A DNA stretch of 64,000 nt from the NCBI RefSeq assembly GCF_910591885.1, contig NC_063271.1:20413334-20477333 (forward strand). Direction: 5' to 3'. A program made the translations under genes and the position numbers. Below are positions 14,251 through 30,600 of this stretch, piece after piece. Under the pieces are notes generated by a model. It was not told where the DNA came from. It did not search any database and saw only the letters and a program-made list of their open reading frames with translations. Origin of the DNA: Bombus terrestris (taxonomy: Eukaryota > Arthropoda > Insecta > Hymenoptera > Apidae). Numbering within the stretch: the first letter of the stretch is position 1; every line of letters begins with the position of its first letter.

Positions 14251-15630
14251 ATATAAAGTATAACGTTATATACTATTACTACATAACGTATAACGAAATA
14301 TACTATTACGTACTATCGTATAACGTTATATACTATTACTATATAACGTATAACGATATATATTATCACGTACTAACGTATAACGGTATATATTATTACG
14401 TACTAACGTATAACGTTATATACTATTACTATATAACGTATAACGTTATATACTATTACTATATAACGTATAACGTTATATACTATTACTATTTAACGTA
14501 TAACGTTGTATAGTATTACCATATAACGTATAACGTTATATACTATTACTATATAACGTATATCGCTATATACTATTACTATATAACGTATAACGATATA
14601 TACTATTACGTATTAACGTATAACGTTATATACTATTACTATATAACGTATAACGTTATATACTATTACTATATAACGTATATCGTTATATACTATTACT
14701 ATATAACGCATAACGTTATATAATATTACTATATAACGTATAACGTTATATACTATTACTATATAATGTATAACGTTATATACTATTACTATATAACGTA
14801 TAACGTTGTATAGTATTACCATATAACGTATAACGTTATATACTATTACTATATAACGTATATCGCTATATACTATTACTATATAACGTATAACGATATA
14901 TACTATTACGTATTAACGTATAACGTTATATACTATTACTATATAACGTATAACGTTATATACTATTACTATATAACGTATAACGTTATATACTATTACT
15001 ATATAACGTATAACGATATATACTATTCCGTATTAACGTATAACGTTATATACTATTACTATATAACGCATAACGTTATATACTATTACTATATAACGCA
15101 TAACGTTATATAATATTACTATATAACGTATAACGTTATATACTATTACTATATAACGTATAACGTTATGTACTATTACTATATAACGTATAACGTTATA
15201 TACTATTACTATATAACGTATAACGATATATACTATTACGTATTAACGTATAACGTTATATACTATTACGTAATAGCGTATAACGTTATATAGTATTACC
15301 ATGTCACGTATAACGTTGTATATTATTACGTACTAACGTATAACGTTATATAGTATTACCATATCACGTGTAACGTTGTATATTATTACGTACTAACGTA
15401 TAACGTTATATAGTATTACCATATCACGTATAACGTTGTATAGTATTACGTAATAACGTATAACGTTATATACTATTACATAACAACGTATAACGTTATA
15501 TAGTATTGCCATATCACGTATAACGTTGTATATTATTACGTACTAACGTATAACGTTATATACTATTACTCTATAACGTATAACGTTATATACTATTACG
15601 ATATAACATATAACGTTATATACTATTACT

Positions 15631-17040
15631 ATATAACGTATAACGTTATATACTATTACTATATAACGTATAACGTTATATACTATTACTATATAACGCA
15701 TAACGTTATATAATATTACTATATAACGTATAACGTTATATACTATTACTATATAACGTATAACGTTATATACTATTACTATATAACGTATAACGTTATA
15801 TACTATTACTATATAACGTATAACGTTATATACTATTACTATATAACGTATAACGTTATATACTATTACTATATAACGTATAACGTTATATACTATTACT
15901 ATATAACGTATAACGATATATACTATTACTATATAACGTATAACGATATATACTATTACATATTAACGTATAACGTTATATACTATTACGTAATAGCGTA
16001 TAACGTTATATAGTATTACCGTATCACGTATAACGTTGTATATTATTACGTACTAACGTATAACGTTATATAGTACTACCATATCACGTATAACGTTGTA
16101 TACTATTACGTAATAACGTATAACGTTATATACTATTCCGTAATAACGTATAACGTTATATAGTATTGCCATATCACGTATAACGTTGTATATTATTACG
16201 TACTAACGTATAACGTTATATACTATTACTATATAACGTATACCGTTATATAGTATTACTATATAACGTATAACGTTCTATACTATTACTATATAACGCA
16301 TAACGTTATATAATATTACTATATAACGTATAACGTTATATACTTTTACTATATAACGTATAACGTTATATACTATTACTATATAACGTATAACGTTATA
16401 TACTATTACTATATAACGTATAACGTTATATACTATTACGTATTAACGTATAACGTTATATACTATTACTATATAACGTATAACGTTATATACTATTACT
16501 ATATAACGTATAACGATATATACTATTACGTATTAACGTATAACGTTATATACTATTACTATATAACGCATAACGTTATATAATATTACTATATAACGTA
16601 TAACGTTATATACAATTACTATATAACGTATAACGTTATATACTATTACTATTTAACGTATAACGTTGTATAGTATTACCATATAACGTATAACGTTATA
16701 TACTATTACTATATAACGTATATCGCTATATACTATTACTATATAACGTATAACGATATATACTATTACGTATTAACGTATAACGTTATATACTATTACT
16801 ATATGACGCATAACGTTATATAATATTACTATATAACGTATAACGTTATATACTATAACTATATAACGTATAACGTTATATACTATTACTATATAGCGTA
16901 TAACGATATATACTATTCCGTATTAACGTATAACGTTATATACTATTACGTAATAGCGTATAACGTTATATAGTATTAAAATATCACGTATAACGTTGTA
17001 TATTATTACGTACTAACGTATAACGTTATATACTATTACT
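15631..17040 (+). repeat. Nested duplication, second member
   Basis: This is the partner of 12,811-14,250. It differs by one missing monomer near 16,400 and a few substitutions, for example CTTTTACT at 16,333, ATATGACG at 16,801 and a TTCCG at 16,136. Its counterpart in copy 3 (about 46,230-47,660) keeps ATATGACG at 47,431, which identifies the second member rather than the first as the one retained after the copy 3 deletion. Confidence 0.8.
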
Positions 17041-20000
17041 ATATAACGCATAACGTTATATAATATTACTATATAACGTATAACGTTATCTACTATTACT
17101 ATATAACGTATAACGTTATATACTATTACTATATAACGTATAACGTTATCTACTATTACTATATAACGTATATCGCTATATACTATTACTATATAACGTA
17201 TAACGATATATACTACTACGTATTAACGTATAACGTTATATACTATTACGTAATAGCGTATAACGTTATATAGTATTACCATATCACGTATAACGTTGTA
17301 TATTATTACGTACTAACGTATAACGTTATATACTATTACTATATAACGTATAACGTTATATACTATTACTATATAACGTATAACGTTATATACTATTACG
17401 TAATAACGTATAACGTTATATAGTATTGCCATATCACGTATAACGTTGTATATTATTACGTACTAACGTATAACGTTATATACTATTACTATATAACGTA
17501 TAACGTTATACACTATTACTATATAACGTATAACGTTATATACTATTACTATATAACGTATAACGTTATACACTATTACTATATAACGTATAACGTTATA
17601 TACTATTACTATATAACGTATAACGTTATGTACTATTACTATATAACGTATATCGTTATATACTATTACTATATAACGTATAACGATATATACTATTACG
17701 TATTAACGTATAACGTTATATACTATTACGTAATAGCGTATAACGTTATATAGTATTACCATATCACGTATAACGTTGTATATTATTACGTACTAACGTA
17801 TAACGTTATATAGTATTACCATATCACGTGTAACGTTGTATATTATTACGTACTAACGTATAACGTTATATAGTATTACCATATCACGTATAACGTTGTA
17901 TAGTATTACGTAATAACGTATAACGTTATATACTATTACATAACAACGTATAACGTTATATAGTATTGCCATATCACGTATAACGTTGTATATTATTACG
18001 TACTAACGTATAACGTTATATACTATTACTATATAACGTATAACGTTATATACTATTACGATATAACATATAACGTTATATACTATTACTATATAACGTA
18101 TAACGTTATATACTATTACTATATAACGTATAACGTTATATACTATTACTATATAACGTATAACGTTATATACTATTACTATATAACGCATAACGTTATA
18201 TACTATTACGTAATAACGTATAACGTTATATAGTATTACCATATCACGTATAACGTTATATACTATTACGTACTATCGTATAACGTTATATACTATTACT
18301 ATATAACGCATAACGTTATATAATATTACTATATAACGTATAACGTTATATACTATTACTATATAACGTATATCGCTATATACTATTACTATATAACGTA
18401 TAACGATATATACTATTACGTATTAACGTATAACGTTATATACTATTACGTAATAGCGTATAACGTTATATAGTATTACCATATCACGTATAACGTTATA
18501 TACTATTACGTACTATCGTATAACGTTATATACTATTACTATATAACGCATAACGTTATATAATATTACTATATAACGTATAACGTTATATACTATTACT
18601 ATATAACGTATAACGTTATATACTTATGCTATATAACGTATAACGTTATATACTATTACTATATAACGTATAACGTTATATACTATTACTATATAACGTA
18701 TAACGTTATATACTATTACTATATAACGCATAACGTTATATAATATTACTATATAACGTATAACGTTATATACTATTACTATATAACGTATAACGTTATA
18801 TACTATTACTATATAACGTATAACGATATATACTATTACGTATTAACGTATAACGTTATATACTATTACTATATAACGTATAACGATATATACTATTACG
18901 TATTAACGTATAACGTTATATACTATTACTATATAACGCATAACGTTATATAATATTACTATATAACGTATAACGTTATATACTATTACTATATAACGTA
19001 TAACGTTATATACTATTACTATATAACGTATAACGTTGTATAGTATTACCATATAACGTATAACGTTATATACTATTACGTACTAACGTATAACGTTATA
19101 TACTATTACTATATAACGTGTATCGCTATATACTATTACTATATAACGTATAACGATATATACTATTACGTATTAACGTATAACGTTATATACTATTACG
19201 TAATAGCGTATAACGTTATATAGTATTAAAATAGCACGTATAACGTTGTATATTATTACGTACTAACGTATAACGTTATATACTATTTCTATATAACGTA
19301 TAACGATATATACTATTCCGTACTATCGTATAACGTTATATACTATTACTATATAACGCATAACGTTATATAATAATAGTATATAACGTATAACGTTATA
19401 TACTATTACTATATAACGTATAACGTTATATACTATTACTATATAACGTATAACGTTATATACTATTACTATATAACGTATAACGTTATATACTATTACT
19501 ATATAACGCATAACGTTATATAATATTACTATATAACGTATAACGTTATATACTATTACTATATAACGTATAACGTTATATACAATTACTATATAACGCA
19601 TAACGTTATATAATATTACTATATAACGTATAACGTTATATACTATTACTATATAACGTATAACGTTATATACTATTACTATATAACGTATAACGTTATA
19701 TACTATTACTATATAACGTATAACGTTATATATTATTACGTACTAACGTATAACGTTATATACTATTACTATATAACGTATAACGTTATATACTATTACG
19801 TAATAACGTATAACGTTATATAGTATTACCATATCACGTATAACGTTATATACTATTACGTACTATCGTATAACGTTATATACTATTACTATATAACGCA
19901 TAACGTTATATAATATTACTATATAACGTATAACGTTATATACTATTACTATATAACGTATATCGCTATATACTATTACTATATAACGTATAACGATATA

Positions 20001-23000
20001 TACTATTACGTATTAACGTATAACGTTATATACTATTACGTAATAGCGTATAACGTTATATAGTATTACCATATCACGTATAACGTTATATACTATTACG
20101 TACTATCGTATAACGTTATATACTATTACTATATAACGCATAACGTTATATAATATTACTATATAACGTATAACGTTATATACTATTACTATATAACGTA
20201 TAACGTTATATACTTATGCTATATAACGTATAACGTTATATACTATTACTATATAACGTATAACGTTATATACTTATGCTATATAACGTATAACGTTATA
20301 TACTATTACTATATAACGTATAACGTTATATACTATTACTATATAACGTATAACGTTATATACTATTACTATATAACGTATAACGATATATACTATTCCG
20401 TATTAACGTATAACGTTATATACTATTACGTAATAGCGCATAACGTTATATAGTATTACCATATCACGTATAACGTTGTATATTATTACGTACTAACGTA
20501 TAACGTTATATACTATTACTATATAACGTATAACGTTATATACTATTACTATATAACGTATAACGATATATACTATTACGTACTATCGTATAACGTTATA
20601 TACTATTACTATATAACGTATAACAATATATATTATTACGTACTAACGTATAACGTTATATACTATTACTATATAACGTATAACGTTATATACTATTACT
20701 ATATAACGTATAACGTTATATACTATTACTATATAACGTATAACGTTATATACTACTACTATATAACGTATAACGTTATATACTATTACTATATAACGTA
20801 TAACGTTATATACTATTACTATATAACGTATAACGTTATATACTATTACGTAATAACGTATAACGTTATATAGTATTGCCATATCACGTATAACGTTGTA
20901 TATTATTACGTACTAACGTATAACGTTATATACTATTACTATATAACGTATAACGTTATATACTATTACTATATAACGTATAACGTTATATACTATTACT
21001 ATATAACATATAACGTTATATACTATTACTATATAACGTATAACGTTATATACTATTACTATATAACGCATAACGTTATATAATATTACTATATAACGTA
21101 TAACGTCATATACTATTACTATATAACGTATAACGTTATATACTATTACTATATAACGTATAACGTTATATACTATTACTATATAACGTATAACGATATA
21201 TACTATTACGTATTAACGTATAACGTTATATACTATTACGTAATAGCGTATAACGTTATATAGCATTACCATATCACGTATAACGTTGTATATTATTACG
21301 TACTAACGTATAACGTTATATAGTATTACCATATCACGTATAACGTTGTATAGTATTACGTAATAACGTATAACGTTATATACTATTACGTAATAACGTA
21401 TAACGTTATATACTATTACTATATAACGCATAACGTTATATAATATTACTATATAACGTATAACGTTATATACTATTACTATATAACGCATAACGTTATA
21501 TAATATTACTATATAACGTATAACGTTATATACTATTACTATATAACGCATAACGTTATATAATATTACTATATAACGTATAACGTTATATACTATTACT
21601 ATATAACGTATAACGTTATATACTATTACTATATAACGTATAACGTTATATACTATTACTATATAACGTATAACGTTATATACTATTACTATATAACGTA
21701 TAACGTTATATATTATTACTATATAACGTATAACGTTATATACTATTACTATATAACGTATAACGTTATATACTATTACTATATAACGTATAACGTTATA
21801 TACTATTACTATATAACGTATAACGTTATATACTATTACTATATAACGTATAACGTTATATACTATTACTATATAACGTATAACGTTATATACTATTACT
21901 ATATAACGTATAACGTTATATACTATTACTATATAACGTATAACGTTATATACTATTACTATATAACGTATAACGTTATATACTATTACTACATAACGTA
22001 TAACGTTATATACTATTTCTATATAACGTATAACGATATATACTATTCCGTACTATCGTATAACGTTATATACTATTACTATATAACGCATAACGTTATA
22101 TAATAATACTATATAACGTATAACGTTATATACTATTACTATATAACGTATAACGTTATATACTATTACTATATAACGTATAACGTTATATACTATTACT
22201 ATATAACGTATAACGTTATATACTATTACTATATAACGCATAACGTTATATAATATTACTATATAACGTATAACGTTTTATACTATTACTATATAACGTA
22301 TAACGTTATATACAATTACTATATAACGCATAACGTTATATAATATTACTATATAACGTATAACGTTATATACTATTACTATATAACGTATAACGTTATA
22401 TACTATTACTATATAACGCATAACGTTATATAATATTACTATATAACGTATAACGTTATATACTATTACTATATAACGCATAACGTTATATAATGTTACT
22501 ATATAACGTATAACGTTATATACTATTACTATATAACGTATAACGTTATATACTATTACTATATAACGTATAACGTTATATACTATTACTATATAACGTA
22601 TAACGATATATACTATTACGTATTAACGTATAACGTTATATACTATTACGTAATAGCGTATAACGTTATATAGCATTACCATATCACGTATAACGTTGTA
22701 TATTATTACGTACTAACGTATAACGTTATATAGTATTACCATATCACGTATAACGTTGTATAGTATTACGTAATAACGTATAACGTTATATACTATTACG
22801 TAATAACGTATAACGTTATATACTATTACTATATAACGCATAACGTTATATAATATTACTATATAACGTATAACGTTATATACTATTACTATATAACGTA
22901 TAACGTTATATAATATTACTATATAACGTATAACGTTATATACTATTACTATATAAAGCATAACGTTATATAATATTACTATATAACGTATAACGTTATA

Positions 23001-25280
23001 TACTATTACTATATAACGTATAACGTTGTATACTATTACTATATAACGTGTAACGTTATATACTATTACTATATAACGTATAACGTTATATACTATTACT
23101 ATATAACGTATAACGATATATACTATCACTATATAACGTATAACGTTATATACTATTACTATATAACGTATAACGTTATATACTATTACTATATAACGTA
23201 TAACGTTATATACTATTACTATATAACGTATAACGATATATACTATTCCGTACTATCGTATAACGTTATATACTATTACTATATAACGCATAACGTTATA
23301 TAATAATACTATATAACGTATAACGTTATATACTATTACTATATAACGTATAACGTTATATACTATTACTATATAACGTATAACGTTATATACTATTACT
23401 ATATAACGTATAACGTTATATACTATTACTATATAACGTATAACGTTATATACTATTACTATATAACGTATAACGTTATATACTATTACTATATAACGTA
23501 TAACGTTATATACTATTACTATATAACGTATAACGTTATATAGTATTGCCATATCACGTATAACGTTGTATATTATTACGTACTAACGTATAACGTTATA
23601 TACTATTACTATATAACGTATAACGTTATATACTATTACGTATTAACGTATAACGTTATATACTATTACTATATAACGTATAACGATATATACTATTACG
23701 TATTAACGTATAACGTTATATACTATTACTATATAACGCATAACGTTATATAATATTACTATATAACGTATAACGTTATATACTATTACTATATAACGTA
23801 TAACGTTATATACTATTACTATATAACGTATAACGTTGTATAGTATTACCATATAACGTATAACGTTATATACTATTACGTACTAACGTATAACGTTATA
23901 TACTATTACTATATAACGTGTATCGCTATATACTATTACTATATAACGTATAACGATATATACTATTACGTATTAACGTATAACGTTATATACTATTACG
24001 TAATAGCGTATAACGTTATATAGTATTAAAATAGCACGTATAACGTTGTATATTATTACGTACTAACGTATAACGTTATATACTATTTCTATATACCGTA
24101 TAACGATATATACTATTCCGTACTATCGTATAACGTTATATACTATTACTATATAACGCATAACGTTATATAATAATACTATATAACGTATAACGTTATA
24201 TACTATTACTATATAACGTATAACGTTATATACTATTACTATATAACGTATAACGTTATATACTATTACTATATAACGTATAACGTTATATACTATTACT
24301 ATATAACGCATAACGTTATATAATATTACTATATAACGTATAACGTTATATACTATTACTATATAACGTATAACGTTATATACAATTACTATATAACGCA
24401 TAACGTTATATAATATTACTATATAACGTATAACGTTATATACTATTACTATATAACGTATAACGTTATATACTATTACTATATAACGTATAACGTTATA
24501 TATTATTACGTACTAACGTATAACGTTATATACTATTACTATATAACGTATAACGTTATATACTATTACGTAATAACGTATAACGTTATATAGTATTACC
24601 ATATCACGTATAAAGTTATATACTATTACGTACTATCGTATAACGTTATATACTATTACTATATAACGCATAACGTTATATAATATTACTATATAACGTA
24701 TAACGTTATATACTATTACTATATAACGTATATCGCTATATACTATTACTATATAACGTATAACGATATATACTATTACGTATTAACGTATAACGTTATA
24801 TACTATTACGTAATAGCGTATAACGTTATATAGTATTACCATATCACGTATAACGTTATATACTATTACGTACTATCGTATAACGTTATATACTATTACT
24901 ATATAACGCATAACGTTATATAATATTACTATATAACGTATAACGTTATATACTATTACTATATAACGTATAACGTTATATACTTATGCTATATAACGTA
25001 TAACGTTATATACTATTACTATATAACGTATAACGTTATATACTTATGCTATATAACGTATAACGTTATATACTATTACTATATAACGTATAACGTTATA
25101 TACTATTACTATATAACGTATAACGTTATATACTATTACTATATAACGTATAACGTTATATACTATTACTACATAACGTATAACGTTATATACTATTTCT
25201 ATATAACGTATAACGATATATACTATTCCGTACTATCGTATAACGTTATATACTATTACTATATAACGCATAACGTTATA

Positions 25281-25310
25281 TAATAATAGTATATAACGTT
25301 ATACGTTATA
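25281..25310 (-). repeat. Inverted L3 spacer beside a partly inverted L7
   Basis: L3 at 25,300-25,302 reads TAT between 12-bp arms AGTATATAACGT and ACGTTATATACT. The preceding L7 at 25,282-25,289 reads ATAATAG. The form at 19,371 (same L7 but normal L3) looks like the state before the L3 flip. The equivalent in copy 1 (8,091) has GTAATAC and a normal L3. Confidence 0.85.
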
Positions 25311-26010
25311 TACTATTACTATATAACGTATAACGTTATATACTATTACTATATAACGTATAACGTTATATACTATTACTATATAACGTATAACGTTATA
25401 TACTATTACTATATAACGCATAACGTTATATAATATTACTATATAACGTATAACGTTATATACTATTACTATATAACGTATAACGTTATATACTATTACT
25501 ATATAACGCATAACGTTATATAATATTACTATATAACGTATAACGTTATATACTATTACTATATAACGTATAACGTTATATACTATTACTATATAACGTA
25601 TAACGTTATATACTATTACTATATAACGTATAACGATATATACTATTACGTATTAACGTATAACGTTATATACTATTACGTAATAGCGTATAACGTTATA
25701 TAGCATTACCATATCACGTATAACGTTGTATATTATTACGTACTAACGTATAACGTTATATAGTATTACCATATCACGTATAACGTTGTATAGTATTACG
25801 TAATAACGTATAACGTTATATACTATTACGTAATAACGTATAACGTTATATACTATTACTATATAACGCATAACGTTATATAATATTACTATATAACGTA
25901 TAACGTTATATACTATTACTATATAACGCATAACGTTATATAATATTACTATATAACGTATAACGTTATATACTATTACTATATAACGCATAACGTTATA
26001 TAATATTACT

Positions 26011-26370
26011 ATATAACGTATAACGTTATATACTATTACTATATAACGTATAACGTTATATACTATTACTATATAACGTATAACGTTATATACTATTACT
26101 ATATAACGTATAACGTTATATACTATTACTATATAACGTATAACGTTATATACTATTACTATATAACGTATAACGTTATATACTATTACTATATAACGTA
26201 TAACGTTATATACTATTACTATATAACGTATAACGTTATATACTATTACTATATAACGTATAACGTTATATACTATTACTATATAACGTATAACGTTATA
26301 TACTATTACTATATAACGTATAACGTTATATACTATTACTATATAACGTATAACGTTATATACTATTACT
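26011..26370 (+). repeat. Homogeneous run of 12 identical consensus monomers
   Basis: This is the supra-HOR copy 2 counterpart of 8,821-9,180 (offset 17,190). Both flanks and length are the same. Confidence 0.9.
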
Positions 26371-27600
26371 ACATAACGTATAACGTTATATACTATTTCT
26401 ATATAACGTATAACGATATGTACTATTCCGTACTATCGTATAACGTTATATACTATTACTATATAACGCATAACGTTATATAATAATACTATATAACGTA
26501 TAACGTTATATACTATTACTATATAACGTATAACGTTATATACTATTACTATATAACGTATAACGTTATATACTATTACTATATAACGTATAACGTTATA
26601 TACTATTACTATATAACGCATAACGTTATATAATATTACTATATAACGTATAACGTTATATACTATTACTATATAACGTATAACGTTATATACAATTACT
26701 ATATAACGCATAACGTTATATAATATTACTATATAACGTATAACGTTATATACTATTACTATATAACGTATAACGTTATATACTATTACTATATAACGCA
26801 TAACGTTATATAATATTACTATATAACGTATAACGTTATATACTATTACTATATAACGCATAACGTTATATAATATTACTATATAACGTATAACGTTATA
26901 TACTATTACTATATAACGTATAACGTTATATACTATTACTATATAACGTATAACGTTATATACTATTACTATATAACGTATAACGATATATACTATTACG
27001 TATTAACGTATAACGTTATATACTATTACGTAATAGCGTATAACGTTATATAGTATTACCATATCACGTATAACGTTGTATATTATTACGTACTAACGTA
27101 TAACGTTATATAGTATTACCATATCACGTGTAACGTTGTATATTATTACGTACTAACGTATAACGTTATATAGTATTACCATATCACGTATAACGTTGTA
27201 TAGTATTACGTAATAACGTATAACGTTATATACTATTACTATATAACGTATAACGTTATATACTATTACTATATAACGTATAACGTTATATACTATTACT
27301 ATATAACGTATAACGTTATATACTATTACTATATAACGTATAACGTTATATACTATTACTATATAACGTATAACGATATATACTATTCCGTACTATCGTA
27401 TAACGTTATATACTATTACTATATAACGCATAACGTTATATAATAATACTATATAACGGATAACGTTATATACTATTACTATATAACGTATAACGTTAAA
27501 TACTATTACTATATAACGTATAACGTTATATACTATTACTATATAACGTATAACGTTATATACTATTACTATATAACGTATAACGTTATATACTACTACT

Positions 27601-27681
27601 ATATAACGCATAACGTTATATAGTAATAGTATATAACGTTATACGTTATATAGTAATATTATATAACGTTATGCGTTATAT
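27601..27681. repeat. Inverted dimer forming an 81-bp imperfect palindrome
   Basis: The 22-bp arms at 27,601-27,622 and 27,660-27,681 are exact reverse complements. Between them, 27,623-27,659 holds reversed L7 (GTAATAG), reversed L3 (TAT) and a reversed AATATTAC-type spacer (GTAATAT). The block from 27,623 onward equals the reverse complement of about 12,000-12,059 in supra-HOR copy 1, yet a forward copy of the GCA monomer remains on the left. The monomer with TAGCG seen at 12,071 is gone. Total length is unchanged. This fits a fold-back template switch better than a simple cut-and-flip inversion. Confidence 0.88.
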
Positions 27682-30600
27682 ACTATTACTATATAACGCA
27701 TAACGTTATATAATATTACTATATAACGTATAACGTTATATACTATTACTATATAACGTATAACGTTATATACTATTACTATATAACGTATAACGTTATA
27801 TACTATTACTATATAACGTATAACGTTATATACTATTACTATATAACGTATAACGATATATACTATTACGTATTAACGTATAACGTTATATACTATTACT
27901 ATATAACGTATAACGTTATATACTATTACGTAATAACGTATAACGTTATATAGTATTGCCGTATCACGTATAACGTTGTATATTATTACGTACTACCGTA
28001 TAACGTTATATACTATTACTATATAACGTATAACGTTATATACTATTACTATATAACGTATAACGTTATATAATATTACTATATAACGTATAACGTTATA
28101 TACTATTACTATATAACGTATAACGTTATATACTATTACTATATAACGTATAACGTTATATGCTATTACTATATAACGTATAACGTTATATACTATTACG
28201 TAATAACGTATAACGTTATATAGTATTGCCATATCACGTATAACGTTGTATATTATTACGTACTAACGTATAACGTTATATACTATTACTATATAACGTA
28301 TAACGTTATATACTATTACTATATAACGCATAACGTCATATAATATTACTATATAACGTATAACGTTATATACTATTACTATATAACGCATAACGTTATA
28401 TAATATTACTATATAACGTATAACGTTATATACTATTACTATATAACGTATAACGTTATATACTATTACTATATAACGCATAAAGTTATATAATATTACT
28501 ATATAACGTATAACGTTATATACTATTACTATATAACGTATAACGTTATATACTATTACTATATAACGTATAACGTTATATACTATTACTATATAACGTA
28601 TAACGTTATATACTATTACTATATAACGTATAACGTTATATACTATTACTATATAACGTATAACGTTATATACTATTACTATATAACGTATAACGATATA
28701 TACTATTACTATATAACGTATAACGATATATACTATTACATATTAACGTATAACGTTATATACTATTACGTAATAGCGTATAACGTTATATAGTATTACC
28801 GTATCACGTATAACGTTGTATATTATTACGTACTAACGTATAACGTTATATAGTACTACCATATCACGTATAACGTTGTATACTATTACGTAATAACGTA
28901 TAACGTTATATACTATTACGTAATAACGTATAACGTTATATAGTATTGCCATATCACGTATAACGTTGTATATTATTACGTACTAACGTATAACGTTATA
29001 TACTATTACTATATAACGTATACCGTTATATAGTATTACTATATAACGTATAACGTTCTATACTATTACTATATAACGCATAACGTTATATAATATTACT
29101 ATATAACGTATAACGTTATATACTATTACTATATAACGTATAACGTTATATACTATTACTATATAACGTATAACGTTATATACTATTACTATATAACGTA
29201 TAACGTTATATACTATTACTATATAACGTATAACGTTATATACTATTACGTATTAACGTATAACGTTATATACTATTACTATATAACGTATAACGTTATA
29301 TACTATTACTATATAACGTATAACGATATATACTATTACGTATTAACGTATAACGTTATATACTATTACTATATAACGCATAACGTTATATAATATTACT
29401 ATATAACGTATAACGTTATATACTATTACTATATAACGTATAACGTTATATACTATTACTATTTAACGTATAACGTTATATAGTATTACCATATAACGTA
29501 TAACGTTATATACTATTTCTATATAACGTATATCGCTATATACTATTACTATATAACGTATAACGATATATACTATTACGTATTAACGTATAACGTTATA
29601 TACTATTACTATATAACGCATAACGTTATATAATATTACTATATAACGTATAACGTTATATACTATAACTATATAACGTATAACGTTATATACTATTACT
29701 ATATAGCGTATAACGATATATACTATTCCGTATTAACGTATAACGTTATATACTATTACGTAATAGCGTATAACGTTATATAGTATTAAAATATCACGTA
29801 TAACGTTGTATATTATTACGTACTAACGTATAACGTTATATACTATTACTATATAAAGTATAACGTTATATACTATTACTACATAACGTATAACGAAATA
29901 TACTATTACGTACTATCGTATAACGTTATATACTATTACTATATAACGTATAACGATATATATTATCACGTACTAACGTATAACGGTATATATTATTACG
30001 TACTAACGTATAACGTTATATACTATTACTATATAACGTATAACGTTATATACTATTACTATATAACGTATAACGTTATATACTATTACTATTTAACGTA
30101 TAACGTTGTATAGTATTACCATATAACGTATAACGTTATATACTATTACTATATAACGTATATCGCTATATACTATTACTATATAACGTATAACGATATA
30201 TACTATTACGTATTAACGTATAACGTTATATACTATTACTATATAACGTATAACGTTATATACTATTACTATATAACGTATATCGTTATATACTATTACT
30301 ATATAACGCATAACGTTATATAATATTACTATATAACGTATAACGTTATATACTATTACTATATAATGTATAACGTTATATACTATTACTATATAACGTA
30401 TAACGTTGTATAGTATTACCATATAACGTATAACGTTATATACTATTACTATATAACGTATATCGCTATATACTATTACTATATAACGTATAACGATATA
30501 TACTATTACGTATTAACGTATAACGTTATATACTATTACTATATAACGTATAACGTTATATACTATTACTATATAACGTATAACGTTATATACTATTACT

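Larger units (their letters stand above)
970..18189 (+). repeat. Supra-HOR copy 1 (about 17.2 kb)
   Basis: This segment is matched nearly base for base by the next one. Positions about 970-7,740 recur at +17,220, and about 7,870-9,330 at +17,190. After a net loss of about 1.6 kb in copy 2, positions about 11,250-18,100 recur at +15,600. By eye only a small number of substitutions separate the copies over many kb. Shared rare markers include the ACGGA variant at 11,861 with TTAAA at 11,891, the T-to-C monomers at 12,721-12,740, and the AATGTA variant at 14,761. Boundaries are approximate because flanking monomers resemble each other. Confidence 0.85.

Noticed and set aside
15168..15290. Short plus-strand open frame from an ATG created by the GTTATG variant near 15,168
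   Set aside because: It is about 40 codons of satellite sequence. The ATG is a single-base variant, and the frame ends at the next TAG or TAA spacer.
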